Origin: DATBGO01 sp963785765
Lineage (GTDB): Bacteria > Actinomycetota > Actinomycetes > Streptosporangiales > Streptosporangiaceae
NCBI GenBank assembly: GCA_963785765.1
Contig: CAWAWM010000008.1
Location: 1,010,105 to 1,074,104 of the forward strand
DNA: 64,000 bases
Direction: 5' to 3'
Below, in pieces: positions 28,547-38,885 of the stretch. How positions within the stretch are numbered: the stretch's first letter is position 1; each line of letters begins with the position of its first letter. Below the pieces are notes generated by a model. It saw only the letters and a list, made by a program, of their open reading frames with translations. It ran no database searches and was not told where the DNA came from. Position numbers and translations under genes: made by a program.

Positions 28547-30346
28547 ATGATCCGCACGCATGAGGCAGGGACCCTGCGAGCCGCGCACGAGGGAGAGCTG
28601 GTCAAGCTGGCCGGCTGGGTGGCCCGCCGCCGGGACCACGGCGGGGTGGTGTTCATTGACCTGCGCGACGCCAGTGGCCTGGTGCAGGTCGTGTGCCGCC
28701 AGGAAGATGTCGCGCATGACCTGCGCGCCGAATTCTGCGTGCTGGTGACCGGCGAGGTCAGGCGCAGGCCGCCGGGCAATGAGAACCCGGAGCTGGCCAC
28801 CGGTGACGTGGAGGTGGCCGCGGCCGAGATCGAGGTGCTGTCGGCGGCTGACCCGCTGCCGTTCCCGATCGAGGGCGGCGCGGAGCTGAGCGAGGAAATC
28901 CGGCTGCGGTACCGGTATCTCGACATCAGGCGCGCCGAGGTGGCCGCCGCCCTGCGGGCCCGCTCCCGGGCCGCGTACCTGGTCAGTGACGTGATGCAGG
29001 CCCATGGCTTCGTGAACGTGGAAACCCCGTTCCTGACCAGGTCCACCCCCGAGGGTGCCCGGGACTTCCTGGTACCTGTGCGGCTGCGGCCGGGCAGCTG
29101 GTACGCGCTGCCGCAGTCGCCGCAGCTGTTCAAGCAGCTGCTGATGATCTCCGGGCTGGAACGCTACTACCAGCTGGTGCGGTGTTTCCGCGACGAGGAT
29201 TTCCGCGCCGACCGGCAGCCTGAATTCACCCAGGTCGACCTGGAGATGTCGTTCGTCACCAGGCACGACATCATCGAGGTCGCCGAGGACCTGGTGGCGC
29301 GGCTGTGGGCCGAGCTCACCGGCTTCGACGTGCAGCGGCCGATCCCGCAGCTGAGCTACGCCGACGCCATGGCGCGCTTCGGGTCCGACAAGCCCGACCT
29401 GCGATTCGGCTGCGAGCTCGCGGACCTGACGGGCTATTTCGCGCAGACGGACTTCCGGGTGTTCCAGGCGCCGCATGTCGGCGCGGTGGTCATGCCGGGC
29501 GGTGCCGCCCAGTCCCGCAAGGAGCTTGACGGCTGGCAGGAGTGGGCGCGCTCGCGCGGCGCCCGCGGCCTGGCCTACGTGCTGATCGACGCCGACGGGT
29601 CGGTGGCCGACGCGGGCCCGGTGGCCAGGCACCTGTCCGCGGCCGAGCGAGCAGGCCTGGCCGCCGCCACCGGAGCGGGCCCGGGGGACTGCGTGTTCTT
29701 CGCCGCCGGGACCGCCGCTGCCGCGCGGACCCTGCTCGGCGCGGCCCGGCTGGAGATCGGCCACCGGGGCGGACTCATTGATCAGTCGGCCTGGGCGTTC
29801 ACCTGGGTGGTGGACGCCCCGATGTTCGAAGAGGACGGCGAGGGCGGCTGGACTGCTGTGCATCATCCGTTCACCGCGCCGCTGCCGGAATGGGCGGACA
29901 AGTTCGAGTCCGAGCCCGGCGGCGCACTGGCCGACGCCTACGACATCGTCTGCAACGGGACCGAGATCGGCGGCGGCTCGATCCGTATCCACCGACCCGA
30001 CATGCAGCAGCGGGTCTTCGATGTGATCGGGCTGTCCAGGCAGGAAGCAAGGTCGCAGTTCGGGTTCCTGCTGGATGCCCTCAGGTTCGGGCCGCCGCCG
30101 CATGGCGGCATCGCATTCGGCTGGGACCGGCTGCTGATGCTGCTCACCGGCCGTGATTCGATCCGCGAGGTGATCGCGTTCCCGAAGGCGGCTTCCGGGC
30201 ACGACCCGCTGACCGGCGCGCCGACGCCGATCACCGCTGCGCAGCGTAAGGAGGCCGGTATCGACGTGATCGTCGAGCCGGCGACCGGTACCCAAGGCGG
30301 CCCTGCCGTAGCCAGGGCGGCCGCGGTTCGGGGCGGCCGGCCCTGA
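28547..30346 (+). CDS. aspS: Aspartyl-tRNA synthetase
   Basis: 599 aa class II synthetase. N-terminal OB anticodon-binding domain (VKLAGWVARRRDHGGVVFIDLRD), motif 2 (RYYQLVRCFRDEDFRADRQP), the bacterial GAD insertion (about residues 290-420) and motif 3 (HGGIAFGWDRLLMLLTG). Directly abuts the preceding hydrolase gene. In many actinobacteria hisS lies just upstream; it is absent here. Whether it also charges tRNA-Asn cannot be decided from the sequence alone. Confidence 0.96.
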   Translation: MIRTHEAGTLRAAHEGELVKLAGWVARRRDHGGVVFIDLRDASGLVQVVCRQEDVAHDLRAEFCVLVTGEVRRRPPGNENPELATGDVEVAAAEIEVLSAADPLPFPIEGGAELSEEIRLRYRYLDIRRAEVAAALRARSRAAYLVSDVMQAHGFVNVETPFLTRSTPEGARDFLVPVRLRPGSWYALPQSPQLFKQLLMISGLERYYQLVRCFRDEDFRADRQPEFTQVDLEMSFVTRHDIIEVAEDLVARLWAELTGFDVQRPIPQLSYADAMARFGSDKPDLRFGCELADLTGYFAQTDFRVFQAPHVGAVVMPGGAAQSRKELDGWQEWARSRGARGLAYVLIDADGSVADAGPVARHLSAAERAGLAAATGAGPGDCVFFAAGTAAAARTLLGAARLEIGHRGGLIDQSAWAFTWVVDAPMFEEDGEGGWTAVHHPFTAPLPEWADKFESEPGGALADAYDIVCNGTEIGGGSIRIHRPDMQQRVFDVIGLSRQEARSQFGFLLDALRFGPPPHGGIAFGWDRLLMLLTGRDSIREVIAFPKAASGHDPLTGAPTPITAAQRKEAGIDVIVEPATGTQGGPAVARAAAVRGGRP

Positions 30347-30371
30347 CGGTGGCGCGGGGTAGGGTCAAGCC

Positions 30372-31742
<1,371 letters not shown>

Positions 31743-31809
31743 GGTGCTGCCGCACACGCGGTAGGGTCGGCAGGACCGAGCAGGCAACCGGCCGAAGGAG
31801 CAGCCAGGA

Positions 31810-32376
31810 GTGAATGCCGTGCAGCTGGCCGCGCTCATCGCAGCGGGCTTCTTTGCCATCGGCGTGTGCGCCGCCGTCTTCGTCCTGATCAGGTTCGGAC
31901 GGCTGATCTCGATGGCAGGCATGATGCTGGCCGACTACCGCGACCGTACCGATGTGCTGATCGATCGCGCCCAGGCGGCAGTCGACCGGAGCCACCAGCA
32001 GCTATCCCGAACGGACGAGATCACGGCGAGCATGGACGAGGTGAGCAGCAATATGGCTGAGCTCTCCGGCCAGGTCTCGGCACTGGCGGGGGTGGCCCGC
32101 GGGATATCGGCAGGACTTGGCACCCCGCTCACGAAGCTCGCGGCGCTCACGTTCGGCGTCCGCCGCGCGGTGGCGCTGCGCCGGGCCGCGGATGTCCGGG
32201 CTGCGGAAGTCCGTGCCGCAACGGTCCCGGCCGGGGAGGCCCGGGCCGCGGAGGTCCGGGCCGCAAAGGTCCGCGCCGCGGCGGCTGGGCGCGAGGCCGT
32301 GCTGCCCGGCCGGCGGGCCGTGCTGCCTGGCCGACGGACCGTGCTGCCCAGCAGGCGGGAGCGGGTGACGCGATGA
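31810..32376 (+). CDS. DUF948-type membrane-anchored protein with repeat tail
   Basis: 188 aa. An N-terminal membrane helix (LAALIAAGFFAIGVCAAVFVLI), then a coiled region (RTDVLIDRAQAAVDRSHQQL) typical of DUF948. The C-terminal third is built of two tandem repeats: six 15-bp units (32195-32284; RAAEV-like pentapeptides) and three 21-bp units (32293-32355; AVLPGRR). GTG 31810 has GGAG shortly upstream; the stop overlaps the next gene. The pair of small genes between rarA and alaS is conserved in actinomycetes; the function is unknown. Confidence 0.8.
   Translation: MNAVQLAALIAAGFFAIGVCAAVFVLIRFGRLISMAGMMLADYRDRTDVLIDRAQAAVDRSHQQLSRTDEITASMDEVSSNMAELSGQVSALAGVARGISAGLGTPLTKLAALTFGVRRAVALRRAADVRAAEVRAATVPAGEARAAEVRAAKVRAAAAGREAVLPGRRAVLPGRRTVLPSRRERVTR
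32195..32355 (+). repeat. Adjacent 15-bp (x6) and 21-bp (x3) tandem repeats in the DUF948 gene
   Basis: Units GTCCGGGCTGCGGAA and variants fill 32195-32284; units GAGGCCGTGCTGCCCGGCCGG and variants (21 bp, positions 32293-32355) follow. Both keep the reading frame. Confidence 0.85.
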
Positions 32377-32684
32377 TCCGCAGGCTCTTCTGGATGAGCG
32401 TCGGCGCGGCCGCGGGCGTGAGCGGCTACCGGCGGGTCAGCCGGCTGGCGCGGGCCATCCAGCCGCAGGCGCGCGGCCGGAACCGGCCCGGGTGGCGCAG
32501 CGGATCCGGTAGCCTCGCCGTTTTCCTGGGCGACGTGCGGGACGGCATGGAACTCTATGTGAACCGCCGCGCAACCCCGCCTGGTCCTGCGCTCGATGCT
32601 CAGCACGTCCTCGCCGGAGGCCCCGGTGAGCCGGCGGCGCCCCGCACGTACCCCAGCACCAACTATGCGAAGGATGGCCGTTGA
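32373..32684 (+). CDS. DUF6167-type small protein
   Basis: 103 aa. Begins MIRRLFWMSVGAAAGVSGYR, a short hydrophobic N terminus, followed by a basic segment (VSRLARAIQPQARGRNRPG) and FLGDVRDGMELY. This is the small conserved protein found between the DUF948 gene and alaS in streptomycetes and relatives. Start overlaps the previous stop (ATGA), stop overlaps the alaS start. No function known. Confidence 0.72.
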   Translation: MIRRLFWMSVGAAAGVSGYRRVSRLARAIQPQARGRNRPGWRSGSGSLAVFLGDVRDGMELYVNRRATPPGPALDAQHVLAGGPGEPAAPRTYPSTNYAKDGR

Positions 32685-35446
32685 TGGAGTCGGCAGAGAT
32701 CGTCCGCCGTTTCCTTAACTACTTCTCCGGGCGCGGGCACACCGTCGTCCCGTCGGCGAGCCTGATTGCCGATGATCCCACGCTGCTGCTGGTGAACGCC
32801 GGAATGGTCCCGTTCAAGCCATATTTCCTCGGCCAACGGGTGCCGCCGTTCCGGCGGGCGACGTCGGCGCAAAAGTGCGTGCGCACCCCGGATATCGAGG
32901 AAGTCGGAAAGACCACGCGGCACGGCACCTTCTTCCAGATGCTGGGGAACTTCTCCTTCGGCGATTACTTCAAAGAACTGGCCATCCCGTTCGCCTGGGA
33001 CCTGCTGACCAGGGCGGAGTCTGACGGCGGCTTCGGCTTTCCCGAGCGCGCGCTCTGGGTCACCGTCTACAACGACGACGACGAGGCGGCCAAGCTCTGG
33101 CACGACCAGGTGGGAGTGCCCGAGGAGCGCATCCAGCGCCGGGGCATGGCCGATAACTTCTGGTCGATGGGGGTGCCTGGCCCGTGCGGGCCGTGTTCGG
33201 AGATCTACTACGACCGCGGTCCTGAGTATGGCCGTGAAGGCGGGCCGGTCGTCGACGAGGACCGGTACCTGGAGGTGTGGAACCTCGTCTTCATGCAGTA
33301 CGTGCGCGGCGAGGGGCCAGGCAAGGAAGGGTTCCCGATCCTGGGCGAGCTGCCGTCGCGGAACATCGACACCGGGATGGGCCTGGAGCGGATGGCCGCC
33401 CTGCTGCAGGGCGTCGACAACATCTACGAGATCGACACCATGTGGAAGGTGCTGGAGCGTGCGGCTGAGCTGACCGAGCAGCGGTACGGCCGGGAGCACC
33501 GGACGGACGTGGCGCTGCGGGTGGTCACCGACCATGTGCGGACCGCGGTGATGCTGGTCGCGGACGGGGTGGCCCCCTCGAACGAGGGGCGCGGCTACGT
33601 GCTGCGAAGGATTCTGCGCCGGAGCATTCATAACCTCCGGCTGCTGTCCGGCGCGCAGCGCGGCGGATCGGGCGGAGTGCCCGGGCGCGGGGCCGATGGC
33701 GAGCACTATCTGCATGAGCTGGCTTCGGCCGCGATCGGCGCGCTCGGCGAGCAGTACCCGGAGCTGCACCGGGACGCGCCGTACATTCACACCGTCATCG
33801 ATGCCGAGGAGGAGGCTTTCCTTGGCACGCTCCGCACCGGCACGGCGATCTTCGACGCCGCGGTCGAGGAGACGCGCCGCCGCGGCGCGCAGACCATCCG
33901 CGGTGAGGCCGCGTTCCAGCTGCACGACACCTACGGCTTCCCGATCGACCTGACCCTGGAGATGGCGGCGGAGCAGGGCCTGGCCGTCGACGAGCCGGAG
34001 TTTCGCAGGCTCATGACCGAGCAGCGGCAGCGGGCCAAGCAGGACGCCGCGGCGAAGAAGACCGGGAATGCTGACATCTCGGTTCTCGCGCGCTTCCTCG
34101 ACCGGGCCGGCCAGGTCAGCTTCACCGGCTACGACGACATCGCGGACGAGGCGACGGTCATCGGGCTGCTGGCCGACGGGGTATCGGTACCGGCCGCAGG
34201 CCGGGGCACCGATGTCGATGTGGTGCTGGATCGCACGCCGTTCTATGCCGAGGGCGGCGGCCAGCTCGCGGACACCGGCCAGATCAGGGCGGTCGGCAGC
34301 GGCGCCGGCGACGGCGCGGTCATCGAGGTTTCCGACGTGCAGGCGCCCATGCCCGGGCTCATCGTGCATCGCGGGCGGGTGACGGCGGGGGAGATCACCG
34401 TCGGCGCTCCGGTGCTGGCCGAGATCAACATCGAACGCCGCCGTGCGATCTCCAGATCGCACACGGCGACCCATCTGGTGCATCGCGCCTTCCGCGGAGC
34501 GCTGGGTGAGTCAGCGGCCCAGGCGGGCTCGGAGAACTCCCCGGGGCGGTTCAGGTTCGACTTCACCGCGCTGGGCGCGGTACCGCCCGCCGTGCTCGCC
34601 GACGCCGAGGACGAGGTTAATCAGGTCCTGACCGATGACCTGGATGTGCGCGCCTTCTACACCTCCCTGGCCCAGGCCAGGGAGCTGGGCGCGCTGGCGC
34701 TGTTCGGCGAGAAGTACGGCAACGACGTCCGCGTCGTCGAGGTGGGCGACTACTCACGGGAACTGTGCGGCGGCACCCATGTGGCGAGGTCCGGGCAGCT
34801 CGGGCTGGTCAAGATCCTTGGTGAGTCGTCGATCGGTTCGGGGGTCCGGCGCGTCGAGGCGCTCGTGGGCATGGACGCCTTCAGGTACCTGGCCAAGGAA
34901 CATGTGCTGGTCAGCCAGCTCACCGAGCAGCTCAAGGCCCGTCGGGAGGACCTGCCGGACCGGGTCGCCGGCCTGGTGACCAGGTTGCGGGATGCGGAAC
35001 GAGACTTGCAGCGGCTGCAGTCCGCGCGGCTGCTCGACTCGGCCGCACAGGTGGCGCGGGGGGCCACGGACATCGAAGGCGTAGCCCTGGTGACCGAGCG
35101 CGCCCCGGACGGGACACCGGCCGACGGCATCCGAAAGCTCGCGCTCGACGTCCGCGGCTTGCTCCCGGCCGACCGGCCGGGCGTGGTCGCTATCGTCGGC
35201 GTGCCAGCCGACCGGCCCACCGTCGTGATCACCGTCAATGACGTCGGCCGCGCACGCGGCCTGGCCGCCGGCGCGCTGGTCCGGGCGGCGGCAGGCGCAC
35301 TCGGCGGCCGCGGCGGCGGAAAGGATGACGTCGCACAGGGCGGCGGGCCGCCACTCGGTGAAAATGCCACTCAGATGATAGAAGAGTCATTTAGGACGGT
35401 TCGTACGGTTATCAGGGACACCATTGGTGCGAGTGGCGTAGCGTGA
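32684..35446 (+). CDS. alaS: Alanyl-tRNA synthetase
   Basis: 920 aa, four expected parts: class II catalytic domain (FFQMLGNFSFGDYFKE, GMGLERMAALLQGVDN), tRNA-recognition domain (RTAVMLVADGVAPSNEGRGY), editing domain with SHTATHLVHRAF and the zinc motif CGGTHVARSGQLG, and the C-Ala domain (GGRGGGKDDVAQGGG). ATG 32684 is preferred over TTG 32681; AAGGATGG lies upstream and the start overlaps the preceding stop. Followed by ruvX and mltG as in mycobacteria. Confidence 0.96.
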   Translation: MESAEIVRRFLNYFSGRGHTVVPSASLIADDPTLLLVNAGMVPFKPYFLGQRVPPFRRATSAQKCVRTPDIEEVGKTTRHGTFFQMLGNFSFGDYFKELAIPFAWDLLTRAESDGGFGFPERALWVTVYNDDDEAAKLWHDQVGVPEERIQRRGMADNFWSMGVPGPCGPCSEIYYDRGPEYGREGGPVVDEDRYLEVWNLVFMQYVRGEGPGKEGFPILGELPSRNIDTGMGLERMAALLQGVDNIYEIDTMWKVLERAAELTEQRYGREHRTDVALRVVTDHVRTAVMLVADGVAPSNEGRGYVLRRILRRSIHNLRLLSGAQRGGSGGVPGRGADGEHYLHELASAAIGALGEQYPELHRDAPYIHTVIDAEEEAFLGTLRTGTAIFDAAVEETRRRGAQTIRGEAAFQLHDTYGFPIDLTLEMAAEQGLAVDEPEFRRLMTEQRQRAKQDAAAKKTGNADISVLARFLDRAGQVSFTGYDDIADEATVIGLLADGVSVPAAGRGTDVDVVLDRTPFYAEGGGQLADTGQIRAVGSGAGDGAVIEVSDVQAPMPGLIVHRGRVTAGEITVGAPVLAEINIERRRAISRSHTATHLVHRAFRGALGESAAQAGSENSPGRFRFDFTALGAVPPAVLADAEDEVNQVLTDDLDVRAFYTSLAQARELGALALFGEKYGNDVRVVEVGDYSRELCGGTHVARSGQLGLVKILGESSIGSGVRRVEALVGMDAFRYLAKEHVLVSQLTEQLKARREDLPDRVAGLVTRLRDAERDLQRLQSARLLDSAAQVARGATDIEGVALVTERAPDGTPADGIRKLALDVRGLLPADRPGVVAIVGVPADRPTVVITVNDVGRARGLAAGALVRAAAGALGGRGGGKDDVAQGGGPPLGENATQMIEESFRTVRTVIRDTIGASGVA

Positions 35447-35450
35447 GACC

Positions 35451-35975
35451 GTGCTGCAGCCGCATCGTTGCCAGCCTGAGACATATGGCGCAGAAAGCCT
35501 TCTCTTGAGAGCTGGTGTCCGCATCGCTGTCGATGTTGGCTCGGCCCGGATCGGCCTGGCCCATTGCGATCCTGATGGCTTGATAGCCAGTCCGCTGACT
35601 ACCGTCAAACGCGCTCCTGGCGACGTGCAACGCATCGCCGAGGTGGCGGTAGCCGATACGGCGATGGAGATTATCGTCGGGTTGCCGACCACGCTCGCTG
35701 GACGAGAGGGATCGGCAGCCGAAGATGCCAGATCGTTTGCCGCCGCACTGGCCACTCGGCTGGCCCCGGTACCAGTACGCTTGGTCGACGAACGGTTCAC
35801 CACAGTGATCGCGCACGATGTGCTGCGGCAGGGCGGCAAGAACTCTAAGCGCCGCCGCACGGTCGTGGACCAGACTGCCGCGGCGCTGCTGCTGCAGGGG
35901 GCACTCGATACCGAGCGGGCCACCGGCCGCCCGCCCGGTGAGCTTGTCCGGCCGCAGCCTGGGGGCCTTACATGA
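35451..35975 (+). CDS. ruvX: Putative pre-16S rRNA nuclease / Holliday junction resolvase (YqgF/RuvX)
   Basis: 174 aa RNase H-like fold. GVRIAVDVGSARIGLAHCDP carries the first acidic residue, IIVGLPTTLAGREG and VRLVDERFTT follow, and VVDQTAAALLLQGAL has the last catalytic Asp. Family members mature the 16S 5' end or resolve junctions. Start is uncertain: GTG 35451 gives a 20-residue leader not typical of the family; internal TTG/GTG at about 35505-35517 would match better. Overlaps mltG (ATGA). Confidence 0.88.
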   Translation: MLQPHRCQPETYGAESLLLRAGVRIAVDVGSARIGLAHCDPDGLIASPLTTVKRAPGDVQRIAEVAVADTAMEIIVGLPTTLAGREGSAAEDARSFAAALATRLAPVPVRLVDERFTTVIAHDVLRQGGKNSKRRRTVVDQTAAALLLQGALDTERATGRPPGELVRPQPGGLT

Positions 35976-38551
35976 CGCGCGGCGACGACCGGGACTGGCT
36001 CAGGGACGAGGCGCTGCGGCAAGCAGGTCAGTCCGGGCTGGGCCGGCCCAGCTATCCGGATGTGGACCCGTCCACCGTGCCAGGCGGTCGCGCCCGGCGC
36101 GCCCGCCACGCCGGGCCCAGCGTCGAACCTGATGGCGCCGGGCCTGAGCCCTATTCCTGGCCGCGGCCATCCGCCGAACCGGGCAGCTACCGCGGGAACG
36201 GCAGGGCCGGAAGCCAGAGTTCGGACCGGGGCGGGTATGGCGCTCCGGACCCCTACGGGCCGTCCGGGGCGTGGCCGGACCGGGATCCGTATAGCCAGCC
36301 CGGGGTGCGGGACACCTATGGTCAGCCAGGAGCGCCGCCGGACCGCGATCCCTACAGCCAGCCCGGGGTGACGCGGGACCGGGATCCGTACAGCCAGCCC
36401 GGGGTGACGCGGGACCGGGATCCGTACAGCCAGCCCGGGGTGACGCGGGACCGGGATCCGTATAGCCAGCCGGGGGTGCCGGATCCGTACCGCCAGCCCG
36501 GGGTGCCGGATCCGTACAGCCAGCCCGGGGTGCCGGATCCGTACGGCCAGCCCGGGGTGCCGGATCCGTACGGCCAGCCCGGGGTGCCGGATCCGTACGG
36601 CCAGCCGGGGGTGCCGGATCCGTACGGCCAGCCGGGGGTGACGCGGGACCGGGATCCCTACAGCCAGCCCGGGGTGCCGGATCCGTACCGCCAGCCGGGG
36701 GTGCCGGATCCGTACGGCCAGCCGGGGGTGACGCGGGACCGGGATCCGTATAGCCAGCCGGGGGTGCCGGATCCGTACGGCCAGCCGGGCGTGACGCGGG
36801 ACCGGGATCCCTACAGCCAGCCCGGGGTGCCGGATCCGTACAGCCAGCCGGGGGTGCCGGATCCGTACGGCCAGCCGGGGGTGACGCGGGACCGCGATCC
36901 GTATAGCCAGCCCGGGGTGCCGGATCCGTACCGCCAGCCGGGGGTACCGGATCCCTACCGCCAGCCCGGAGTGCCGGATCCCTACCGCCAGCCGGAAGTG
37001 ACGCGGGACCACGATCCCTACCGCCAGCCCGGGGTGAATCCGTACGGCCAGCGCGGCAGCGCCGCAGGTCAGAACGGTCATACGCAGCGGCAGTTCCCGG
37101 CCTCAGCGGCCGGCTATGGTCCGTCAGACGACCTTGGCGGGCCGGAAGGCTATGGCCAGCCTGGGGGCCTGGGCCGCCCAGGCGGCTACGGGCCGCCCGA
37201 CGGATATGGTCCCGGCGACTACGGTGATCCGGCCACCGGACAGCCGGGGACAGCCAGCGGCCCGTTCCGCTGGCAGCCCTCGGGTACCGGTCCGCAGTCA
37301 GGATCCGACGGGCCCGGGGTGCCGCCCGCGCATGGCCGCCATCCGGCGGAGCCCGGCTACCAGCACGTCGGCGGCGAGGCGGCCCGCGCCGACAGCGGAC
37401 AGTTCGGCCGGGGCAGCTGGGCGGAGGACTTGGGTACCGGTGGCCAGCAGGCCGTTGCCGATGACGACGGCTTCATTCCCGGATTCGACGACAGCGGGGG
37501 CGGCGGACGCCGACGGCCCAAGCGGCGGGCGGGCCGGCTGCTCGCGCCCTTGCTCGCCATCGTGCTGCTGTGCGTGCTCGCCGCGGGCGGCATCTATGCG
37601 TGGAGCAAGTTGGGGTCGCCGGACTACACGGGCCCGGGAACCGGCGCGGTGACGGTCCAGGTCATGCCGGGCGACACGGCCACCTCGCTGGCCCCCCGCC
37701 TGGTCAAGCTGGGCGTGGTGGCCAGTACCAACGCGTTCATCAGCGCCGCCAAGAAGAGCCGCAACCCGGACGGGCTGGAGCCAGGTACATTCCGGCTTCG
37801 CAAGCACATGAGTGCGGCACTTGCCTACGCACTGCTGCTGAACCCCAAGTCCAGGCTCCAGACCATGGTTACCATCCCGGATGGTCTGCGGCTGAGCCAG
37901 ATCCTCAACACCCTCGGCACCGTGACCCAGTGGCCGGCCAGCGCCTACATCAAAGCCAGCAAGGACACCGCAGCGCTCGGCCTGCCCTCCTACGCTCACG
38001 GGAACCTAGAGGGTTATCTCTACCCAGCGACCTACACGTTCCAGCCCGGCACCAGCGCTCTCGACGTGCTGCGGGCTATGGTGCAGCGATTCAACCAGGA
38101 AGCCGCCAGCCTCAACCTCACGACCGTGGCCACGCAGAAGCAGCTCACGCCGGCTCAGGCCATCGTGGTGGCCAGCCTGCTCGAAGCGGAGGGCGGAAGT
38201 ACCGCCAATTACGCAAAGATCGCCCGGGTTATCTACAACCGGCTCAAAATCAACATGGAGCTGGAACTCGACAGCACTGTCCTCTACGCGCTGCACAAGT
38301 TCGGCTTCCTGCTGACCCAGGCGCAGCTCCATGTGAACTCGCCGTACAACACCTTCACCCACCAGGGTTTGCCGCCCGGTCCGATTGACAACCCCGGGCA
38401 GGCGGCCATCGAGGCGGCGCTGCATCCCGCCAGCGGAAACTGGCTGTACTTCGTGACCGTGAACCCGAAGACCGGCCTGACCAAGTTCACTGACAGCAAG
38501 GCGCAATTCGATCAGTACGAGGCTGAGTGCCAGGCCAACGGAGCCTGCTGA
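35972..38551 (+). CDS. mltG: Endolytic transglycosylase MltG with a giant N-terminal repeat region
   Basis: 859 aa, much longer than the usual 350-600. The N-terminal 500 residues are cytoplasmic, low in complexity and rich in Pro, Gly, Tyr, Asp and Gln, including about 25 units of QPGV-PDPY(G/S/R) (9 aa) and QPGV-TRDRDPYS (12 aa) at residues about 108-360. A membrane helix (LLAPLLAIVLLCVLAAGGIYAW, residue about 515) leads to the external LysM-like and YceG domains, with the catalytic Glu in ASLLEAEGGSTANYAKIARV and the signature NSPYNTFTHQGLPPGPIDNP. It cuts nascent glycan strands near the division or growth site. Cytoplasmic Pro/Tyr-rich extensions in actinobacterial MltG may contact the divisome, but that is inference. 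Confidence 0.93.
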   Translation: MTRGDDRDWLRDEALRQAGQSGLGRPSYPDVDPSTVPGGRARRARHAGPSVEPDGAGPEPYSWPRPSAEPGSYRGNGRAGSQSSDRGGYGAPDPYGPSGAWPDRDPYSQPGVRDTYGQPGAPPDRDPYSQPGVTRDRDPYSQPGVTRDRDPYSQPGVTRDRDPYSQPGVPDPYRQPGVPDPYSQPGVPDPYGQPGVPDPYGQPGVPDPYGQPGVPDPYGQPGVTRDRDPYSQPGVPDPYRQPGVPDPYGQPGVTRDRDPYSQPGVPDPYGQPGVTRDRDPYSQPGVPDPYSQPGVPDPYGQPGVTRDRDPYSQPGVPDPYRQPGVPDPYRQPGVPDPYRQPEVTRDHDPYRQPGVNPYGQRGSAAGQNGHTQRQFPASAAGYGPSDDLGGPEGYGQPGGLGRPGGYGPPDGYGPGDYGDPATGQPGTASGPFRWQPSGTGPQSGSDGPGVPPAHGRHPAEPGYQHVGGEAARADSGQFGRGSWAEDLGTGGQQAVADDDGFIPGFDDSGGGGRRRPKRRAGRLLAPLLAIVLLCVLAAGGIYAWSKLGSPDYTGPGTGAVTVQVMPGDTATSLAPRLVKLGVVASTNAFISAAKKSRNPDGLEPGTFRLRKHMSAALAYALLLNPKSRLQTMVTIPDGLRLSQILNTLGTVTQWPASAYIKASKDTAALGLPSYAHGNLEGYLYPATYTFQPGTSALDVLRAMVQRFNQEAASLNLTTVATQKQLTPAQAIVVASLLEAEGGSTANYAKIARVIYNRLKINMELELDSTVLYALHKFGFLLTQAQLHVNSPYNTFTHQGLPPGPIDNPGQAAIEAALHPASGNWLYFVTVNPKTGLTKFTDSKAQFDQYEAECQANGAC
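36280..37050 (+). repeat. 27-bp and 36-bp interleaved tandem repeats in mltG
   Basis: About 25 head-to-tail units of CCGGATCCGTACGGCCAGCC-like DNA. The 9-codon unit (QPGVPDPYG) and the 12-codon unit (QPGVTRDRDPYS) alternate irregularly. Copies are nearly identical including third codon positions, and a GGATCC site recurs in most units, so homogenisation is recent. The frame is never broken. Confidence 0.95.
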
Positions 38552-38658
38552 GCGCCCCGGCCGGGCCAGGTGGGCTGCCGCTGGGCCGGGTAGCGACCGG
38601 CGGCCGGCCCGCGGAATACCACTGGGGGTCAGAATGCGTTACTCTTGCGTGACGATAA

Positions 38659-38678
38659 GTCCGGCACGCGTGCCGGAC
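38659..38678. promoter_or_regulatory. 20-bp perfect palindrome upstream of the infC promoter
   Basis: GTCCGGCACG-CGTGCCGGAC is perfectly self-complementary and centred about 48 bases upstream of the predicted -35 box. It may be a protein operator or, as RNA, a terminator for upstream transcription; there is no T run, and no loop is left if fully paired. Confidence 0.45.
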
Positions 38679-38713
38679 GTGCAAGCGGAGGACCACCTCG
38701 GCCGCCTCCCACC

Positions 38714-38742
38714 TTGCCAGCTCCGCTGCTGGCGGGTATGAC
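38714..38742 (+). promoter_or_regulatory. Predicted infC-rpmI-rplT promoter
   Basis: TTGCCA (38714-38719), 17 bases, TATGAC (38737-38742). Good match to the vegetative consensus and correctly placed ahead of the attenuator-like hairpins. Confidence 0.6.
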
Positions 38743-38885
38743 GGATAGTCAGGCAAACCGGCCTCCGGGTCGGCTGCCAGGCCGGACGCAGGCCAGCCGG
38801 GCGCAGCGCGTGCCGGTTGGCTAGCGTTGCGTGGCGCACTTGGCCGTGCGAAAGTTCGTGGGCCAGGTGTAGCCATGTCAATGGT

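Noticed and set aside
36280..37050. CRISPR-like regular repeats
   Set aside because: Units are contiguous, in frame and lack unique spacers; no cas genes are nearby.
35387..37081. A 564-residue open frame on the minus strand opposite mltG, with repeats like RHPGLAVRI
   Set aside because: It is the antisense reading of the mltG repeat; mltG has a full set of family motifs, and the antisense frame has no ribosome-binding site or recognisable domain.
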